Below are positions 1-12,300 of a stretch of DNA of 64,000 bases, one piece after another. Numbering within the stretch: position 1 is the stretch's first letter; each line of letters begins with the position of its first letter. The notes below the pieces were generated by a model. That model saw nothing but the letters and a program-made list of their open reading frames with translations. It had not been told where the DNA came from and made no database searches. A program made the translations under genes and the position numbers. Source of the DNA: Psettodes erumei (lineage: Eukaryota; Chordata; Actinopteri; Pleuronectiformes; Psettodidae); NCBI GenBank assembly GCA_016785225.1, contig JAFBJZ010000600.1, forward strand, positions 434,001 to 498,000, given 5' to 3'.

Positions 1-279
1 TTTCTCCAGTGACTCGCCATGCAGGTATCTGTCAGGATCTTAATATCATCTCATGCTTATTGTTTACTTTTCCATAAGGTGAGGGTAAAAACAGGAATTT
101 CATTTGAAAGTGAGAGAGGAAGGCCTCATAATGCCATCATCAGCAGAAAGGTAGTGTCAAGAACAATGCAGGGAAAGAATGCACTGATATGAGTGAAAAA
201 TAAGGAACAAATGGTATGTGTGACAGTATTTGCTGCAGCTGTCACTTTCAGATGTTTCAGTTCAGATTGTTCAGCTCAC
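1..279 (-). other. MOCOS intron reaching the left window edge
   Basis: This stretch lies beyond the last recognisable MOCOS exon, whose donor is at 279/280 on the minus strand. I searched it for the next MOSC-domain exon and saw none, so the remaining C-terminal exons must lie to the left of the window. Nothing else is recognisable in it. Confidence 0.6.
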
Positions 280-3154
280 CTGTCACCACAGACTTTACTC
301 TGACACACTCGATAGCTTGTGTGCTTTTGTGTGTTGTTTTCCAAGGGGACAGAAATGGTATCCATCCCTGCAGGGCAATGGGAAAAAAAACACTTCACAA
401 AGTGAAGCTATAGCGGTAACCTCCCCCCCCCTCAAACTGGCTGAAATTTTTTTTAAGCTAAGAGGTATGTTTATTTTCAGCGAGCCGTTGACAGACCGTC
501 TGACCTGATGCCTGCAGGAGCAATTTGTTTGAAGGCAGGTGGACTTGTGGGCGAATGAGGCATAAACGCATCTCTCTCTTCTGACTCAGGCACACGCCGT
601 TTTCATTCACCACCATCCAGCCTCTGTCATACAGTAAACCTCGCGGTCCCACTGGCCAATCGTGGACCTGCACGAAGAACAGCAGAGTCACATCAAAACG
701 GAGAGAGGGCAAAAACACGAGAGACCGAAAAAAAAGTGATGGAAAGATAGAGTTGTCTTGTGCTCAAACCTCATATGCGCCGCACGATTTGATTGGATAT
801 ATGTAGATGCTGGTGAGAGTATAAGCCTCCCCGTGGCTGTTTGAGTCTCTGTGCCCAAATCCCTTCAGTGATGCTTCTGTAGGTTTCTTCTCCATTTCTC
901 CATTAGTAATTTTGATAGGAGGATCTTCATCTGGGCCCTGGGATGCTGCTGTGTTTATTTTTAGCTTCTCCAGTCTCACTTGGTCCACTGTGACCGGTTT
1001 CTGGACGAAGCACTCGGCAACAAAGCTCAGGAACTTTTGACAGTCTTCAAACGTTGACATGTAGCCGAAGGACACGCGAACAGATCCGGTCGGCTGGCCG
1101 TCCACCAGGTCGATGCTGTCTCCACAGACGTGGCCAGCCTTGAAGAGAAAAAGGTAATGGATTATTGGGCCCGTCCGTGCCCTTAACAGACTTTGACATT
1201 TTTCCTATTGCTTGATCTCTCACCTGCAAGTTTCTCCTCATCTGCTGATTGGTTATCCTGAGGAAGGACTGACAAGCCCCGGTGTTGCAGAAGCAGCCTG
1301 TGCGCACGTGAATATTGTACAGACAGGCCATTCTGTCCACCTGAGGATAACAGGGGATAATATGCCTGTGCACTGCCTATGCATACGTTATTAATATGTT
1401 ACGAAATTTGAATAAGCCCTGTTTATTAAATGTACCTGCGAATATCCAATTATCTGTCCATGAGAATCCATGAGGTTGAAGTTAAGGATTGCGCCCTGTG
1501 TGCTTGGACTTTCAAACTGGCCTTCAGTGTATATCTGAGCCACTGGTTGCCCGTTGCCATGGCAAAGACTTGACAGCAGCATGTAAGTGTAGCGTGCCAA
1601 GCCAAACGTGTGCTGCTGGATGTTGTGTATCCCCCCTGAAGGCAGAAAGGGATAAAGACAAGGATGCTGTTGATGTTAACCTGAAGCAGATTTTCATTGT
1701 GAACAACTTGCAAATGCATTCTGCAAAGGTGGGGGTTTGAATGGGTTTTTTCTATGAATGAGCATGTTTTCACAGAACCTGTGATCTTGTAAAGAGATTC
1801 AAAACCATGATTCAGAGCAATGATGTCCAAAAAAGAGACAGTCCCATCCTCATATCTGTATCAGGAAGAAAGAGAACATTGCATTTTAGAATAAAAATGA
1901 AGGAGCAGCTGTGAACGCAGAGAATATCTACGATTTGGCAGGCTGAACAGTACTTTACCTGTCAGAGATGTTTGCTGAATGAACATAATAATCTTCTCCA
2001 GAAAGGTAAGCTGCTGCTGTGCCTCCTCCAAAATAAGTCTTTTTTAGTATGCCCGCTGTGTCGTTACGGACAAGAAGGGCCCCCAGCCCTGTAGGGAAGC
2101 CAAACATCTTGTAGAAAGAGATGGGAATGAAATCAGCAGGGCAGTCTTGTAGGTTTAGAGGGGAACAGCTGACGTGAGCGGCAGCATCCAGCAGCACAAA
2201 CCAGCGGCCCTGGTGGTCACACGCTGGGTAAAGGCGTCTTGCCTGGATGCCTTTCACGTGGTTGAGGGGATACTTCCTCCCAGAGAAGTTGCTCTGTGCC
2301 GGGTAGCAGAACAGGTGCGGCGTCTGGCAAATAACACCCTCACCTTGAGCCTCATCCTTTGCCCTGTTTTCCACGTCCTGCGGGGAGACGGGCAGGGCAA
2401 CGACCCCCTGGCCAGAAGTCAGTCCTCTTATGCCAACTACTGAGGTATGGCTGTCAGTGAGGTAGCAGAAGCGACTCCCCGCCTCGCTCTCTGTCTGCGG
2501 CCTCCAGGGAAAGCTCTCGGCCACTAATTTGAGAGCGGCTGTACAGCCAGAAGTGAAAATCACTGAGTACTCCTCGGGGGTGGTGTTAAAATGCTGCAAT
2601 ACCCTGTAAGAAAATGTGATTTTTTTTTTTACACAGTTGATGCAGAAAATTATTCAAAGGTCTCACAGGGGCAACTTTGTAAAGACTTCTGAGGGCAGGA
2701 ACAGACTTCACCTGTATCTGACCCTCTCCACGGTGTCATGTGTCAGTCTGCTGCTGGGGTTGTGACTGTGAGGGTTTCCTGTTGGGAAAAAAAAATAACA
2801 ATATGTTTAAACTTTTATGGTTGAATGAAAAAAACAGAGTAACAACACCTCATAGGCTGTTAAAGTGATGTCTCTCACCGTATACATTCCTCGAAATATC
2901 CAAGCTGTAGTCTCTAAGCAGAGACTCAGGGTAGAGAGTGGTTGCTGCATGATCCAGATAAGTTATTCCTGTTTACAGTAGGGGAGCAGCCATTAGCAGC
3001 CAGCCTGTCACCCTTCACTCGTGCGCGGAACACAATCGTTACCTTTAATCCGTGTGAACTCCAGCTGGATCACGTCCTGCAGGTCTCCCCCATAACCGTA
3101 GTGACTCCAGAGCTGCTGGAAAGTTTCGAAAGTGCAAAGTTTGTGGAAATCCAT
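280..3154 (-). CDS. mocos: Molybdenum cofactor sulfurase, N-terminal about 642 residues (partial)
   Basis: Cytosolic PLP enzyme that takes sulfur from L-cysteine and sulfurates the molybdenum cofactor of xanthine dehydrogenase and aldehyde oxidase. Ten minus-strand coding exons close in phase: 3154-3043, 2968-2879, 2778-2712, 2603-1959, 1855-1779, 1635-1436, 1340-1224, 1138-770, 667-505 and 367-280. Seen: a YLDHAA start of the NifS-like fold (about residue 42), TDSHTSVVG, the PLP-lysine motif SFYKMFGFPTG (Lys about 255), the cysteine motif RTGCFCNTGACQ (about 411-421), then IYIYPIKSCGAYEV and GLLYDRGWMVVN of the MOSC N-terminal beta-barrel. The last visible exon reads SVPLENN...VCQSKVCGDR. 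The start is ATG at 3154, the first ATG in frame with MDFHKLC; no other in-frame ATG is seen upstream. Human MOCOS has 888 residues, so about a quarter is missing off the left edge. The linker between the cysteine-desulfurase and MOSC parts looks shorter than in human. No frameshift or stop is seen. Confidence 0.95.
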
Positions 3155-3540
3155 TTCCGCTGAGGGGAGCTGCAGAGCACACACACCGCGGGGCTGATGG
3201 GGTTTCGGGCATTTCAACACGCACACAGCCGCCGGCGCGTCCTGCCTGACATTATCGCTGAACAACAGCTGAGCTCTCCGGTTCTCGGCCCCGCTGCGGT
3301 GGGACGGTCACGCAGCCGCGTGGACGTGTGTCGCCACGTGTGAGAAGTTCGGACAGAAAGTTGAGTTTTTCTATGTCGAAGCGGACACACCGAGCTGGGA
3401 GGAAACCACAAGGCTCGTGGGTCAACAGTCTAAATTCATGCGCGGTAAATGCTATGCAATCATGTGACGGGCTGTTGTTTCCACTATCTCCTCCCCACAA
3501 AAACCTTTGAGCTACAGTCTGTGCAGATTTCAATTGGTTT
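3155..3540 (-). promoter_or_regulatory. MOCOS 5' leader and probable CpG-rich promoter
   Basis: Immediately upstream of the MOCOS start the sequence turns GC- and CpG-rich, unlike the AT-rich DNA beyond 3.54 kb. Visible sites are a CACGTG E-box (3335-3340), a TCATGTGA M-box-like E-box (3460-3467) and an inverted CCAAT box (ATTGG, 3533-3537). No TATA box is obvious, which fits a CpG-type promoter. An out-of-frame upstream ATG (in a GAAATGCCC context) lies in the leader. The transcription start cannot be placed from sequence alone. Confidence 0.55.
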
Positions 3541-6500
3541 ACTCTCAGTTTAATTGTGCCAATATAATAATATTTGAAAATGAAATGAGTTAATCTAACG
3601 TGTTGGTTGCAGCGTGTCTTATATCTTCTGTCACGCAGAGGTAAAAGATCCTTCAGGATTTAAACCAAAGGGTGAGGTATGAAAATATGTCATTAAATTA
3701 GTTTTTGTATTGAATCCAAAGTAAGATGGACTTGGCTGGACATACACAAAACAACCAGTTTTGCTTTATTTTGAAAAATATGTCATATACTTGTCATATA
3801 CACTGGACAGTAAATATTCATAATTTTCATATATTGGGATTTATCACTTTTTTGTATTGGTAATTTCAGGTTGTCAGTGAAAAGTTATGTCATTGCTATG
3901 CACAATCATTATGATAAATTATATTAAGTCTCATATTTATTCCTCAGGAATATATTCAAGGTACCACTCCTTCCTCATTTTTCTTTCAAGGCATTCCTTA
4001 CAAGAAATGTAAACTCTACACTGCTTTCAGTAGCTGTAACTAATTAAACCAAAACTATACTTTTCAGTGTTTATTGATCTTCATGCTTTGACTCCTGGTC
4101 TTAAACTTCAAAAAGGTCCTAAAGATAATATACAAAACAGCATTTTACAGAAGTAATTTAATCTGATTCATTCAGATTTGATTCTTTCTCTTTCTTTTAA
4201 TCATAGAACAACAAATGTTACAAAAATCCTGAAAGGTAAATGACTTGTGTCTTCACATGCCTGAGGGACATTACAGTTAAGCACAGATATTGGTGAAAGA
4301 ACCACATGAATAATATTTGATAATGATAATATTTATCCTTTATAACTATTTAGCATGATGGGAACTATAATCCTTTCATCTAATATTGGTCAGTCTGTTC
4401 CTTCCAAGAAATTTGAAATCTACTCTGCTTTTAGTTACTGATTACACCATCCAGCCTCAGTAATCACTTCACAGTAATGCCACCACAATAAAATCCCCAG
4501 CTGTTATCCTCAGTGTCACACAACATACACAAAGAAGTAAATATCTGGTATTCAAAATCCTATTAAAAATATTGACTAGTTCATATTATTCCAGCATGAT
4601 GATTACTTTAAGTCAGACTACTAGACCTGCTGTGTTATTAAAGCTAAAATCAGAAAATGCTGAAAGATCACGATCACTTTATCATTTTTCAGGCCTAATC
4701 TAATCTGAAATCGACGCTACTCTCAGTAACAGTAACTGATTACACCAACAAGTCTCGGTAATCACTTCACAGTAATCCCATTACATATAGTCCCTGGCGC
4801 ATTGACAAACAAGGTATATGGAGGAGAGGAAATTAGTCACAAGTGATTGGCATGAAATGCCTGATCATCTCATGGGCTCTGAAAGGATGGAAATAAAAGT
4901 CACACAATTGGTCAGATGCTGCACTCTTGACAGCCTTAGCTTTGTTGTGGTTCTGACGATATATGCAAAGCCACACTGTTGTACAAGTTTTAGCATGTTT
5001 TTCTGGACTTTTTTTGACCTTCATTCCTTAATCTGAAATCCTAAAATAACCCAATCTTTACCCTGAAAATGTCTCTTATAAAGTGAAGAATGACAAAATA
5101 CTCAGACTTTAAAAGATAACCTTTATCTTTCTGTTCTCATGAGGACATTCAGTCTTTTTAATCAAAGAAATATAACTTGTATTAAAAACCTAGTTGAGAA
5201 GTGAATGTAATGGGGCCTGCTTAGATGTTTGATAGACGGCCATGAGGCGCAGAGCAGCCATCATTGTCTCCGTGCAACACACTGAATAGTAATTAAATAT
5301 GCCACTTATGCTTCACTGATTCATTTCCTTCACAATTTTGAAGCTCAGCTGAATACATTTTTCTGTGCAGAAGGGCTGCATTGTATCCAGTATGGCCTCA
5401 TTACCAGGGCAGAAGGGCTTGGTGTGGGGGAGGGCAGAGGCGGCGAGGGGGAGAAGCACCCCACGAAGACATTGTGCTTAACATCACTAAATAACTCAAA
5501 CGCCACATTGTCCTTCCCAGCCCTCAATTAGTCGGGTTCCTTGTACAAAGCACCGATTTCATACAGGGAGATTTATTTTTAGAGAAAATCCGGCCCAGAG
5601 CAGGCAGGAAGCTCTCTGAAAATCTAATGAAGAACACAGCAGTCATGCAGAGTTGTTAGTCACAGAGCAACATTGGTTAACAAAGCTTCTCCTTAGTGTC
5701 TCTGTGTGTGTTTCTGATGACTGCAAAAAGGCTGGACCCTCCTCATTTTTTGTTGTGGTGGCTGTAACTGTAGCTTGCTCTATCTGTGCTGGACAGTGTC
5801 CAGGCACAGAGCCTCTTTGCCCTGCCCTCAGGCCTCTTCAGCTTGTGGATCTCCGTGCCGAGGAACGCCTCTTTGGTGGCTGTGACAGGGAGAATTAGGC
5901 AAGAGATGCGGGTTCACTTGCCCTGTGTAGGGGCTTATCTTGGGCTAAGCTGAGGGACTAATAGCAAAGCCAGCCTCCGCTCCAGCCGGTCTGAGGGCAC
6001 AGGGAGCCATCTGTCCACTCTGTGGATAACTAACAAAGGGGGCAAACATTGAACACGGACTACAAAGTAAAAGGGCGCTCTTTTAGAAGATAGCAGAAAT
6101 AAAGAAGAGGAGCAAGTATTCTGTGTATAAGGTCAGTACTTTATACTAATCCTTCTTGTTGCATTACAGGCCTTTCACTGAGCCACAAAGCGAAGGGTCA
6201 AACTGCTCACATTTTGGTTTCTGCTGGTAACAATGTTGAACAAACTTTTCATTCAGCTCTCCCTTTTGGTTCTGTACACTTAAAGAGAGCCAGGGAACAT
6301 GCGGCTTTGTTTTAATGCATTGCTCCTGACTCCCATTAGGCTGAGTAAATTTGAGCAGGTTGTTTTTCTGTAACTCTGCTGTGCTGTAAATGCATTTTTT
6401 TATGCTCTTAAATGGGTTTTGGGTTAGAATTAATATCACATTAAATTAGACATGTGATGAATCTCCAATACTGTAACCTTTGTGTTTGGGGAGGAATGCC

Positions 6501-7480
6501 ATGCTTTAAGGCCTCATGGTCATGGTCTGATGTGTGATTGCTCACAAATGCTTATAAATAGAACTGATAATACTATTCAAAAATCAGTTCCTGTTAAATT
6601 TGTAGAAACTATTCATTAGGATGAAGATATTATTTGATACATGTTCTTTAAAAATGTGTGGAATTTATTTTAAATTTAAATTCTATTTAAGACTCTGTTC
6701 CTAAAGCAGTATTGTATGTAATAATCTTCTAAAATACAATAGATAATTTTTGTTTAAAATATTCTTTGTTAGCCTCAAATTGGAATGTATTTTCAAATAT
6801 AACTCTTCAAATAATCCACTTAGACATTGTTCTCCAGTTCCCTCAAGGATTAATTCCCCATTTTTTTTATTGTCTGAAAGGCATTTCTGCCTGTCAGTGC
6901 TCAGGGAGCTGGGTTCCTCTAGATTATCTGTTTTATCATGTATACTCTGTGGGTGCTGTTGCGCACCAGTGTTTTGTTCGGAAGTCTTGAGTGGGCGCTG
7001 ACATGCTAGAGGTGACAGAAATGGGTCAAAAGGGTCTTAGCATTAACTAAACAAATCCTGGCCCATAGGATTAGACAGAGATGTTGCTGTTTATTTGATG
7101 TATTCACTGCAACTTTATAATGATACACAGAGGGGAGAATAGCTTTGTGTCTTGTTAGCACACAGACACCCTCCGCTTATTCATGATATTGTTTGGATTA
7201 CGTCCTTTAGTCAGTCTGGTATTATCAACACTGGAATGTGCTACAACAATGTCTTATTGTAAACTCAGCCTGTGGAAAGCCATGTTTTATTTGCCCACTG
7301 TCGCACTGTTACTGCCACAGTTCTCTTGATAACTGTTGACGAATGTGTTATCATCAGAGTTAGCAAGCTTGAGTGAAACTCACTCATTTTTGTTTCTTTT
7401 TTAGGAGTGGAATGGCGGCAGAGAGTTCTGTATTTATTGGTTTGTGTGAGTATCTAAGACGGGGTCTGGGGAAGGGTCAA
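3541..7480. other. AT-rich intergenic spacer, no gene seen
   Basis: No open frame here has splice-consistent coding character or a recognisable product. It holds the degenerate duplication listed separately. A compositionally balanced stretch at about 5220-6010 is less AT-rich than its surroundings and could be regulatory DNA or an untranslated first exon of the downstream gene, but I see no decisive signal for either. Confidence 0.5.
4398..4800. repeat. Degenerate tandem duplication, period about 300 bp
   Basis: Two clearly related copies share ACTGATTACACCA followed by GTAATCACTTCACAGTAAT. One runs from about 4430 to 4490 and the other from about 4728 to 4790. A weaker third relative may lie near 3990-4048, with AAGAAATGTAAACTCTAC and a CAGTAGCTGTAACTAATTA stretch. 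The copies have diverged by substitutions and small indels, so this is an old local duplication or two insertions of one repeat. Confidence 0.55.
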
Positions 7481-7481
7481 A

Positions 7482-7772
7482 GGTCATGTAGTTCAACATT
7501 TTGGTAAATAGACTTCTTCACTTTTAGACAAAAAGATTGATTGACCACTGCACAAGTTTTGGCACCTTTGTTTTTGTAGGTGTTTTTCCTTAACTTTAGA
7601 CAGAGTAAGACTAGCTTTCCCCTGTTTCCAGCTTTTTTGCAGAGCTAAACTAACCTCATGTCTTAAGCTCCAGATTTACTGTACAAATATGGGAGTGGTA
7701 TCTTTCCTTTTTCTAAATGTAACTCCCCACAGGAACGTGGCATTTCCCAAAATGTTGTACTATTGCTTTAAA
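7482..7772. mobile_element. MITE-like element with terminal inverted repeats
   Basis: The left end reads TAGTTCAACATTTTGGTAAAT (about 7488-7508). The right end (about 7743-7765) is close to its reverse complement, ATTTCCCAAAATGTTGTACTA. The roughly 290-bp interior carries GACAGAGTAAGACTAGC, a CCCTGTTTCCAGC stretch, an AGAGCTAAACTAACC block and TACTGTACAAATATGGGAGTGG. I recognise this as a very common non-autonomous teleost repeat, without being able to name the family. A second, truncated copy lies in a PCBP4 intron near 14.6 kb. Confidence 0.7.
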
Positions 7773-9314
7773 TGTGTCACTGTGTTAAAACACTGGAGTG
7801 GGATTGAATTAAACTCAGGATTAACTGGAAACAACTCATACACACTAACCAATAGCATGCCGCCAAGTCCCCTCCTCCTTTTGACATCACCAAGGTCTCA
7901 GCCTTGCAAGTAATTCTACCATCTGCATGAAGCCAAAAGGTTTTAGGTGAAATTTTACAATTGACTGGCTACTCAGTCTTTCCAAAATCATAGCAGGCCC
8001 TTGTTAAATTACCTTTCCTCCACTGCAATTATTTTGTTTATTAATTGCAATTTTTTCATCTGAGCCAATCTGTCTTTAGTGTCTCTCAAACACTGAGCTT
8101 CCGCCTAGTAAAGCCTACATGGTGTGCATACCTTTTTACCATACATACCATATTTGACAAAAAAATAAGGTTAGGGTTAAAACACATGCCCAGTGTGTTT
8201 CGTTAAATAACTCCATAGTCAACCATGAAATAGTTTTTCACTGTGAAAAGTTGAGCTGATAATCTCATGGTTCATTGTCTCAATCATAAAAGGTTCAAAA
8301 GTTATTTAATGTTTTATGCAATATGTGTGCATAGCATTCTTGCAACGCTAGGCTTTTGAAGGTTAATAAATGTAATAAATGTATTCTCAGAACCATGATG
8401 ATCTAATAAACAAGGTGACCTTGGTCCTTTACAGACTTAGTCTGAAGTTCATTTGTCTGTTATGGTGGAATTCTCTGCCCACACTGCATCCAGACAGTCT
8501 TTATTTGCTCTGGAATCGCAACGAATTGGATACGCAGCCCAAACAGAGCCGACATTGTGTGGTGTCAGTGTGATATTAAGAGACAGTCACACACACATCA
8601 CTTGATCCTCAGGCCTTCACGGCACAAGTGGCTTCCTTTGTATTTTATCTAATCCAAAGGAGTCACACAACTTGTATTTAACCGGAACTAACAACACCGT
8701 CCCGTGTGAAGATTGCACCTAGTGATAGGCTTATCTTCCCCCACTCACAGCTCCGCGATCAGAAGACAAACAACAATGGTCCACAACTCTTCAGAGAGCA
8801 TCAGTCCCCAGATAAATTCTGAAAAAAGGGAATTTAGCTCCTTTCAGCAGTATAAAAGCCACTGTCTCATTGATCATTTTCCAGTTCCCTTACATTCTTC
8901 ATAGTTTTTTGTTATTTTTTTATTGGTGGGGAAAACAGTGATGATGCAGCTTTCACCAGTTCTTGAAGCGTTTACATTTGCTGCGTCTGGTAGCTGTTTC
9001 CAAGGAAAATCTTGTCGAGCACAGGAAATGATGCATTTCACATTTCCTGCAGCTGCAGATGTGTGACTGTAATAAACAGAAAAAGAACAGGGTAGTTAGC
9101 ATAACGGCTAAAGGCTCAACAGACACAGATAAGGCAATGATTTCATTGACACTTAATGTTAAGTTAAAATTAAGCACAGTACTCTCCAGACTAAACAAAA
9201 TCATTAAAATCCACCTTGCAGAATATGTCTTAAACTTTAGAGATAAGTTCCTGACCCACCTGGAAGAGTAGAACATATACACAACTGTCTTAGACAGTTT
9301 CTTTCTTTTTGCAG
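7773..9314. other. Spacer or PCBP4 5' intron, no exon recognised
   Basis: The PCBP4 start codon lies in an exon with a clean acceptor at 9314/9315, so at least one upstream non-coding exon must exist. I could not identify it here: there is no GC-rich leader with a convincing donor. This stretch is probably intron. Confidence 0.4.
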
Positions 9315-12300
9315 AGTTTTTACTTTTAAACTCAGGAAAACAGAGAGGATGTCTGACAAGGAAGAAATGTCTTCTGATGGGGGTCTGAATGTGACACTGA
9401 CGCTGAGGCTGCTGATGCACGGAAAGGTAATTTACACACGCAGAAATAGTTAAAGTAATTGGGTGTACTTTTGCAGTAATAGCCTAATGGTCTGGTAATA
9501 GCATGTCACTGCTGTTAAAAGGATTACATCCTGCTCTAAATGTGAAAAGCTGAAAAAAGAAAATCTTGTGAGTTGCCATTAGTTCAAGAATTGTCATCTT
9601 TTCATTCACAGGAAGTTGGCAGCATAATTGGGAAGGTAGATTCATTTTATAATCCATCAGCATTTATTGATTCACAGTGCTGTCCTTTCTTTCTTGTCTT
9701 GTTTTCTGCTCCTCCTAAAACTAATGAAAACTGCTATTCTGTTATCTCTCTTACATGGTGTCAGAAAGGGGAAACGGTGAAGAAAATGAGGGAGGAGGTG
9801 AGAATTCACCGTGACATACTTAATGTGGAATGTTAAACTGTATACAATTTAATGTGTTCCCTGGGATCGGTAATCAAAGCTGGAATAATGGTGGTTCCGT
9901 GTTTCCAGAGTGGCGCTCGAATCAACATATCAGAGGGATCATCTCCTGAGAGAATAGTCACCATCACAGGACCTACAGAGGGCATCTTCAGAGCTTTCTC
10001 CATGATCGCACAGAAGTTTGAAGAGGTCAGTGAAGTTTGTTGTTACTCAAGAATTTAAGAAAGGTTCTGTGAAGAGCTTGTCTGAAGTCTGAAGGAAGGT
10101 GAATGCACCTTTTCCTCAGCCTTGCCAAAAAAGGACTTGTCAAAAAAGCTGACATTGCTACAGTTTGTGCTGAAACAAACACACAAAAATAACAACATAT
10201 TTTTGATTTCTCCCTCAGGACATTACTGCAGCAATGACAAATAGCAACGTGACAAGCAAGCCACCTGTGACACTTCGCCTAGTTTTCCCAGGGAGCCAGT
10301 GTGGCTCACTGATCGGCAAAGGAGGCTCAAAGATCAAAGAGATCAGAGAGGTAGGAGCCATTTCCCATTTTTATTCTCCACCAGGAAGTTGTTTTTCTGC
10401 ACCCAAACGGGGACAGAAAAACCTCCTCCCCCATGGTTCTAACACCTCAAGTATCAAACACTCCAGTCAACATTTTCTTGTTTCTCTCTGCCTTAAAATC
10501 TGTGGGTTTTGGGGGGTTGTTCCTCATGAAAATCCCACTGATTATGCCTGCAAAGATCAGTGGAGGCTGAATACTCATTCTGAATGGACAATATTTGTTT
10601 ACGCCTCTTCAAATATTGGAGCGAGCAATGCTATTTGGCTTGCAGCTGCTCCCTGCATGTCAAAATGGTGTTCGGGGGTAATTTGCGGGTGCTTGAAGCA
10701 GCATTTCAATTTGGGTGATGGTGTGCTCTTTTCAGCAATAAATAGCCTTTGTTTCTTCTGTTGTCTTGGCGATGTAAAGACCACAGGCGCACAGGTTCAG
10801 GTGGCAGGCGACATGCTGCCGGACTCTACGGAGAGGGCTGTCACAATCTCCGGCACTCCACAGGCCATCACTCAGTGTGTGAGGCACATCTGTTCTGTCA
10901 TGCTGGAGGTAAGCACTGTCACACAGCAGATGATCTTCTCGTTCAGCAGCCCTATTTAGGCATCAAGTTTGTCACATTTGTTTAGCTTTGTGGTGAAAGA
11001 TATTCAGCAGCAGATTTTCGATATTTTCAGTCTGAGCGATGCAATGGTGATTCAGTGGTTTATCCATTATCCATTACTTCAAGCTATTCTGACTATTCTG
11101 CGCTTTTGCCAATTAGTTTTCATGCACTCTCAAAATGTGGTATTAATGTGTTGACTAAGGTCGAGGGGCCGCTCCGGGTTATTGCGAAGATCAAGCATTT
11201 GCAATCCCATTCGACTGTTTATTTTCCTCCTCAACACAAAAAGCCTATGTGGATATATCACTTTAAATAAAATCATAACTTCTGCTGGTAGGGTTTAGTT
11301 GGGTTGATAGTTGAGCTCTCCACATACCCCTTGTATCTGCAGAAGTACCACCTGAGGAACAAGCGCGCCTGGAAGGGAATCCTTTACATATAGTATACTG
11401 TCACTTTTTATAGTGATTTATTCGAGCTTCCTTTATATAATGTTAGTGTTAGAAAAAGAACAAGTTCAGATTTATTAACATATTCCACTTGATGTCTTTG
11501 GATTGTCAAAAAGTTGATTGGAATCCCTGTTTTCAGGCCTATTCACAGTTGTTTCATAGGGTTCATTGGTCCAGGGTTTCGTGTAACTTTCAGGCAATGA
11601 ATAGGGTATAAAAAGATTCAGGAACTGATATAAAAAAAGGGTTATAAAATGCCTCAGTGGCAGTAGGAGTTCTCAGCTGGAGCAGTGTATAAATTTTTCT
11701 CCCGTTTTGGTTGGGATTACTGTCTCCCTAGTCTCCACCAAAAGGAGCGACTATTCCCTATCGTCCCAAGGCCATACCTGCAGGAGCCCATGCAGTATTA
11801 GCACCGCAGCACTCTGCACAAGTAAGTACCCGTACATGGGCTATTCAGATGCAATTTTAGCCACTGTGTAAAAAAATATAACAATTAAGTAGGCTCCTTA
11901 GTTTGGGGGGTCTCAGAGTCACACTGATCATTAAGCATAGTTTCACCACTTGAAGGACACATCTGTGTAATTATACAGAAATGAGCTTTTCATAGTGTAA
12001 TGCTGTATGCAAAAAGAATAGGTAATGGTCTTATTACGAAGTATTCAGCCAAGCTGTAATGTGCCAGGGATATGAATAACAGTCATTCACATTAATAATT
12101 CCCCTGCAGTGTGAAATCTGAAAGATGTCGTGACTAAAGCTCATGTTTTCCATGAGCTGGCTATAGCCGCTGTCCTGAATTTGGCACAGTCTGTTCTGAC
12201 CTATCAGACATCTGTTTATGTTATTGGATTTCTAGTCATGGTCAAAGAGGGGGAAAAACAGCAGATGACATTTAGATGAAATTCCATCAAATCTATACAC

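Noticed and set aside
10234..10959. 241-residue continuous open frame across the PCBP4 KH2 region
   Set aside because: Its middle is an intron that happens to stay open; clear donor GAG/GTAGGA at 10350 and acceptor at 10779 restore the standard KH2 sequence. An intron-retained isoform is possible but unsupported.
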